Assembly (NCBI GenBank): GCA_937920575.1
Contig: CAKZSF010000219.1
Location: 1 to 7,282, forward strand
DNA: 7,282 bases
DNA from: an uncultured Sphingomonadaceae bacterium
Lineage (GTDB): Bacteria > Pseudomonadota > Alphaproteobacteria > Sphingomonadales > Sphingomonadaceae
Direction of reading: 5' to 3'
The position numbers and the translations under genes are program-made. This document shows, piece after piece, positions 6,602 through 7,282 of this stretch (positions within the stretch are counted from its first letter, which is position 1; each line of letters begins with the position of its first letter). The notes below the pieces were generated by a model that was not told the DNA's origin, did not search any database, and saw only the letters and a program-made list of their open reading frames with translations.

Positions 6602-7094
6602 TAGCGACGATCTGGATGATTTTCATCGGTTGGGCGAAGATCCTGAAGTGATGAAGACACTCGGGCCGCTGATGACGCGGGAGCAATCTGCCGATCTGAT
6701 CACCGAGCTTCAAAGACGCGCATCGCGGTTTGGCCATACATTCTGGGCGGTGGAGCGTAAGAACGATGGCCGCGTTGTCGGCTTTAACGGGTTGGTGCGC
6801 GGCAAGGCAGAACAAATCGCGGGAGAGCTCGAAATCGGCTGGCGCTTGGCATCGGATTGCTGGGGTAAAGGCTATGCGACCGAAGCGGCGCTGGCCAGTG
6901 TGGAGTGGGCGCGGCAAAGCTGTCCCGATCGCTATCTGATCTCGATCACCTCTGTGAACAACGTCGGCAGCCGCGCAGTCATGGAACGCATTGGAATGCG
7001 GCGCGTGAAAGAGCGCGACTTCGATCACCCTGCCTTGGCTGAGGATGACCCGCTGCGCCCGCATGTGCTTTACGAAATGGAGCTAAACCGATGA
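6552..7094 (+). CDS. GNAT acetyltransferase, RimJ/RimL (Acetyltransf_3) type, copy 2
   Basis: This 180-residue second GNAT protein is collinear with copy 1. It has [10 protein letters not shown] (7-16), a central [17 protein letters not shown] strand region (65-81), motif [21 protein letters not shown] (93-112) and motif [16 protein letters not shown] (135-149). It therefore keeps the acetyl-CoA site, and the substrate is again unknown. The start chosen is ATG at 6552, overlapping the stop of copy 1 by 8 bp (ATGGGTGA). ATG at 6498 in the same frame would place 18 unrelated residues within copy 1 and is less likely. Copy 2 lacks a short segment present in copy 1 (around residues 75-100 of copy 1, including SGSFLGFCGLKRSNQPPGPL), so the two have diverged by indels as well as substitutions. 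The stop overlaps the next start as ATGA, consistent with coupled translation. Confidence 0.9.
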   Translation: MGEFKLETERLILRDWRSDDLDDFHRLGEDPEVMKTLGPLMTREQSADLITELQRRASRFGHTFWAVERKNDGRVVGFNGLVRGKAEQIAGELEIGWRLASDCWGKGYATEAALASVEWARQSCPDRYLISITSVNNVGSRAVMERIGMRRVKERDFDHPALAEDDPLRPHVLYEMELNR

Positions 7095-7282
7095 GCAACA
7101 CCAACCATAGCATGGCCGATCCCCGCTTTCCCGGCGTGAACATCATTCCGATCCATGGGAAAACGCCGAAGATTCACGACACCGCATTCATCGCGCCTGG
7201 TTCGACCATCATTGGTGATGTGGAGATCGGCGCGGAAAGCTCGATCTGGTACAATTGCGTGCTGCGTGCGGATGTCTTCACA
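7091..7282 (+). CDS. gamma-carbonic anhydrase-like hexapeptide-repeat protein, partial (3' end outside window)
   Basis: The first 64 codons are present and run off the right edge. [19 protein letters not shown] (26-44) followed by [17 protein letters not shown] (46-62) is the classic opening of the left-handed beta-helix of the YrdA/PaaY/CaiE gamma-carbonic-anhydrase family. The hexapeptide periodicity ([18 protein letters not shown]) and the [11 protein letters not shown] turn are diagnostic. The family forms trimers with a metal site built from histidines farther along; those lie outside the window, so activity cannot be judged. The start is ATG at 7091, overlapping the acetyltransferase stop (ATGA). 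A second ATG at 7112 (codon 8) is possible but less well placed. It is the last visible gene of the hemB-GNAT-GNAT cluster. Confidence 0.88.
   Translation, partial: MSNTNHSMADPRFPGVNIIPIHGKTPKIHDTAFIAPGSTIIGDVEIGAESSIWYNCVLRADVFT

Noticed and set aside
6525..7064. 179-codon minus-strand open frame across the second GNAT gene
   Set aside because: It is antisense to a clearly identified acetyltransferase and shows no domain of its own.

Overview
This window looks like ordinary chromosomal DNA from an alphaproteobacterium, most likely Sphingomonadales (Erythrobacter/Altererythrobacter-like). That assignment is an inference. It rests on moderately high GC, protein resemblance, the pairing of a Suv3-like helicase with an S4-domain gene, and a HemB with an aspartate-type metal site. 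There is no sign of prophage, transposon, CRISPR array, tRNA or rRNA. Coding density is very high: the only gaps are about 190 bp (2910-3099) and 69 bp (4918-4986).

Left half (minus strand): an 872-residue Suv3-type superfamily 2 helicase (291-2909) is followed, with a possible 4-bp overlap, by an S4/Hsp15-like RNA-binding protein that runs off the left edge. Both are expected to act on RNA. The S4 gene has no ATG, GTG or TTG in frame ahead of its conserved domain, which is the oddest gene-level feature here. The gap between the divergent helicase and peptidase genes carries a three-copy 13-bp tandem repeat and a plausible promoter for the rightward genes.

Right half (plus strand): a membrane-anchored M23 (LytM) peptidoglycan peptidase with a complete zinc/catalytic set (3100-4917) is followed after 69 bp by hemB (4987-5982). 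Then come two tandem, clearly paralogous RimJ/RimL-type GNAT acetyltransferases and the start of a gamma-carbonic-anhydrase-like hexapeptide protein cut by the right edge. From hemB onward each gene overlaps the next by 8, 8 and 4 bp, so these four are very probably one translationally coupled operon. The peptidase may be co-transcribed with them, because no terminator or clear promoter is visible in the 69-bp gap.

I do not see an obviously novel system. The items worth checking are the missing start codon of the S4 gene, the 13-bp tandem repeat between the divergent genes, the GNAT duplication that seems to have kept its start/stop junction, and the metal-site composition of HemB.
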